From positions 1-7,536 of the forward strand of contig QMWW01000052.1 in assembly GCA_003661825.1 (NCBI GenBank): a DNA stretch of 7,536 bases. Reading direction: 5' to 3'. Of the stretch, positions 5,954 through 7,536 are shown one piece after another; the stretch's first letter is position 1, and each line of letters begins with the position of its first letter. Made by a program: the position numbers and the translations under genes. Below the pieces are notes generated by a model that saw nothing but the letters and a program-made list of their open reading frames with translations, made no database searches and had not been told where the DNA came from. This DNA comes from Thermoprotei archaeon. GTDB taxonomy: Archaea; Thermoproteota; Thermoprotei_A; Sulfolobales; Desulfurococcaceae.

Positions 5954-7434
5954 CACACCTTCCTCCTAGCTACTGTTATGAACAGATACGCGATTAACAA
6001 CACTAGGGGGGAGGAAAGCACGTAGAAGGTTAGGTACTGGTATAGGCCGGGATAAACAGCTATAACTAGCACGAAGAGTATGTTTGAAGCCCCTGTTAGA
6101 AGCGCTGAATACTCCTGTAAAACCCCTATTTTCCTGTTACCAAATCCCAGTAAACTGCTTGGTTCTCCAAAGTATACTTTAGCATAAGTTAGTGCTATGA
6201 TAACGCTAATCACTATATACGCTATAGATGCTAGTAGTAAAAGCCCCGTTACAGCATCTAAAGAACTTATTAATTCTATTAGCAAGAGCAACTTAGCGGT
6301 AAACCCGGCCGTAGGCGGTATTCCTATTAGTGAGAATAGTGCAAGTAGTCCTCCAGCCGATGCTAAGGGGGTTATAGTAGCTAAGCCACGGGATCTATGA
6401 ATATACCTAAACCCGGTCATTTGTTCTAGTAGACCAGTATTGAGGAACAAGGTGGTTTTATACCCCATATGCGACAATACGGCTACTAATAGTGTTGCAA
6501 GACCTATTGGTGAAAATGTATACACGTAGTACGATAAGGCTAGTGCTGTAAACCCATTACCCGCTATAGTACTATATGCTAGCAGTTTTTTCCCATCGCG
6601 TTGAATAGCTGATTGAAGTCCTCCATATATTATGGAGAGAGAACCTAAGAGTAGTAGTGTATAGACCAAGAACGTGTGATCCATAGTATAGATTTCGACT
6701 AACCTTAGTAAGCCATAAACTCCCATTGCAGTCATTACACCGCTTAGGAGTGCTGATGCAGGCGAGGGTGCAACGCTATGTGCTTCTGGAAGCCAGAAGT
6801 GTAGTGGTACTAGCCCCATTTTTGTAATAAAGCCTATTATAGCTAGTGGTAGTGCGAAAAGAGGGATCTCTATCCCTAGCTTTGCTAGCTCCCAGTATGG
6901 AATAGTTAGTGGCTCATACCACGCTACGGCAGTACTAGCTCCTACTACAGTTAAAGACGCTATAGCTATCAGCGTGAACACAGATAATTCAAACTTCATA
7001 GTAGAGATGAAGAGGAAGATCTTAGAAGCCTTTGTACCACCCTCTATGCTGTGTTTTTCCCCTATACTAACCAGTATAAACCCTACTAGCTCTGCAATAG
7101 TCCACATAGTTACTAAGCCAAGAAGGTTTGGCGCTATAAAAGCGCTAATCATTGTTAACGAGAACGAGTCGATTAAAACGGGTAAATAAGGGGGATATCT
7201 GTTCTCTTCACTATATGTATCAGTATAAAGCGAAATGAATAGAGAAACGTATGTAGATGGCAAAGCAAGTACTAGTGAAATAGCGTCTATGCTTCTACTA
7301 GAGTAGAGGTATGTAGCTATTATAGCTATAGAAGTATACATTAGGAGCCTTAATATACGGTGCCGTTTCTTATAGAGTATAGAGGTGAAGAGAAATACAT
7401 AGGGTATTAGTAGTAAAAAGAGCTGGGTATTCAA
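5953..7434 (-). CDS. Antiporter-like membrane subunit of group 4 hydrogenase (NuoL/M/N, HyfF/HyfB family), first of two
   Basis: A 493-residue polytopic protein of the proton-conducting membrane transporter family (Proton_antipo_M), about 14 membrane helices. It should form part of the ion-pumping arm. Family landmarks visible: the TM5 glutamate E115 in WTIAELVG, the TM7 lysine K205 in GFITKMGLVPLHFWLPEAH, a lysine at K326 in SHMGYKTTLF, and K381 in IGIPPTAGFTAK. The TM8 signature SGVMTAMGVYGLLR has Ala236 where relatives usually have lysine (SGVMxKxGxYGxLR), so one charge of the usual central axis is missing. The TTG start at 7432-7434 overlaps the stop of the preceding gene; GAAGGA lies about 8 nt upstream. 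The gene ends in TGATG, sharing bases with the next start. The family is certain; assignment to HyfF, HyfB or HyfD specifically is not possible by eye. Confidence 0.93.
   Translation of the reverse strand: MNTQLFLLLIPYVFLFTSILYKKRHRILRLLMYTSIAIIATYLYSSRSIDAISLVLALPSTYVSLFISLYTDTYSEENRYPPYLPVLIDSFSLTMISAFIAPNLLGLVTMWTIAELVGFILVSIGEKHSIEGGTKASKIFLFISTMKFELSVFTLIAIASLTVVGASTAVAWYEPLTIPYWELAKLGIEIPLFALPLAIIGFITKMGLVPLHFWLPEAHSVAPSPASALLSGVMTAMGVYGLLRLVEIYTMDHTFLVYTLLLLGSLSIIYGGLQSAIQRDGKKLLAYSTIAGNGFTALALSYYVYTFSPIGLATLLVAVLSHMGYKTTLFLNTGLLEQMTGFRYIHRSRGLATITPLASAGGLLALFSLIGIPPTAGFTAKLLLLIELISSLDAVTGLLLLASIAYIVISVIIALTYAKVYFGEPSSLLGFGNRKIGVLQEYSALLTGASNILFVLVIAVYPGLYQYLTFYVLSSPLVLLIAYLFITVARRKV
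5962..5967 (-). promoter_or_regulatory. Ribosome binding site AGGAGG deciding the start of the second antiporter-like gene
   Basis: AGGAGG on the minus strand lies inside the end of the preceding antiporter gene, 8 nt before the ATG at 5951-5953 and 5 nt before the alternative GTG at 5954-5956. The spacing favours the ATG by one codon. The site shows the second gene can load its own ribosomes as well as depend on coupling through the TGATG overlap. Confidence 0.55.
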
Positions 7435-7536
7435 GGCTGGTATCCTTCGGTTAATGATTCAAACCTGGTTTTTGCAAATACTTCAGCTACTCTCTGCTTG
7501 ACTTTATCGAAGACTTTAGCTTCAACACCATATACT
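7431..7536 (-). CDS. 3' end of an upstream operon gene (partial; possibly another antiporter-like subunit)
   Basis: An open minus-strand frame enters from the right edge and ends at a TGA at 7431-7433, giving 34 visible residues (first YGVEAKVF, last SLTEGYQP). The TGA overlaps the TTG start of the next gene as TTGA, the same close coupling seen throughout the operon, so this is very likely a real gene of the same transcript. The visible part is hydrophilic and amphipathic, with alternating Lys/Arg and hydrophobic residues and no membrane helix. NuoL/HyfB-type antiporter subunits often end in such a cytoplasmic or interfacial helix after their last membrane segment, and a third antiporter-like subunit would fit the operon. 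That identity is inference from position and a short tail only; another soluble or membrane subunit is equally possible. Confidence 0.6.
   Translation of the reverse strand, partial: VYGVEAKVFDKVKQRVAEVFAKTRFESLTEGYQP

Overview
This window looks like the distal part of a minus-strand operon for a membrane-bound, energy-converting [NiFe]-hydrogenase (group 4, respiratory complex I family). The probable host is a hyperthermophilic archaeon of the Thermoproteota (Crenarchaeota), perhaps near the Desulfurococcales. The reasons are the frequent TTG and GTG starts, Shine-Dalgarno motifs of the GGAGGTG type, very tight gene overlaps, heavy use of ATA/CTA/AGC codons and Lys/Arg-rich proteins. The lineage is an inference from style, not from a marker gene.

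Layout, in transcription order (right to left). At 7431-7536 is the last 34 codons of an upstream gene. Then come two antiporter-like NuoL/M/N-family subunits (5953-7434 and 4445-5953), a 101-residue protein with one membrane helix (4143-4448), a NuoH/HyfC-type membrane anchor (3259-4140), a fused NuoC-NuoD/HycE-type large subunit with an intact NiFe site (1623-3251), a 2x[4Fe-4S] ferredoxin-like subunit (1089-1610) and a NuoB/HyfI-type small subunit (626-1096). A 90-codon reading frame at 361-633 starts at CTG, overlaps the end of the small-subunit gene, and appears to be a real but easily missed last gene. Positions 1-360 hold no convincing gene. They do hold a perfect 9-bp inverted repeat with a 4-nt loop at 234-255.

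How the parts fit: electrons from a reduced donor, probably ferredoxin or a donor module encoded outside the window, would pass through the ferredoxin-like subunit and the single cluster of the small subunit to the NiFe centre of the large subunit, reducing protons to H2 (or the reverse). The NuoH-type subunit couples this to the antiporter-like subunits, which move H+ or Na+. The gene order and the fused large subunit match the bacterial Hyc/Hyf (formate hydrogenlyase) layout better than the Mbh layout of Thermococcales. No formate dehydrogenase, CO dehydrogenase or hydrogenase maturation gene is visible here, so the electron donor is open.

Points most worth attention are the CTG-start terminal gene, the separate small 'tail' protein between the antiporter and NuoH-type genes, the loss of the conserved TM8 lysine in only one of the two antiporter-like subunits, and the short cleavable-looking C-terminal tail of the large subunit.
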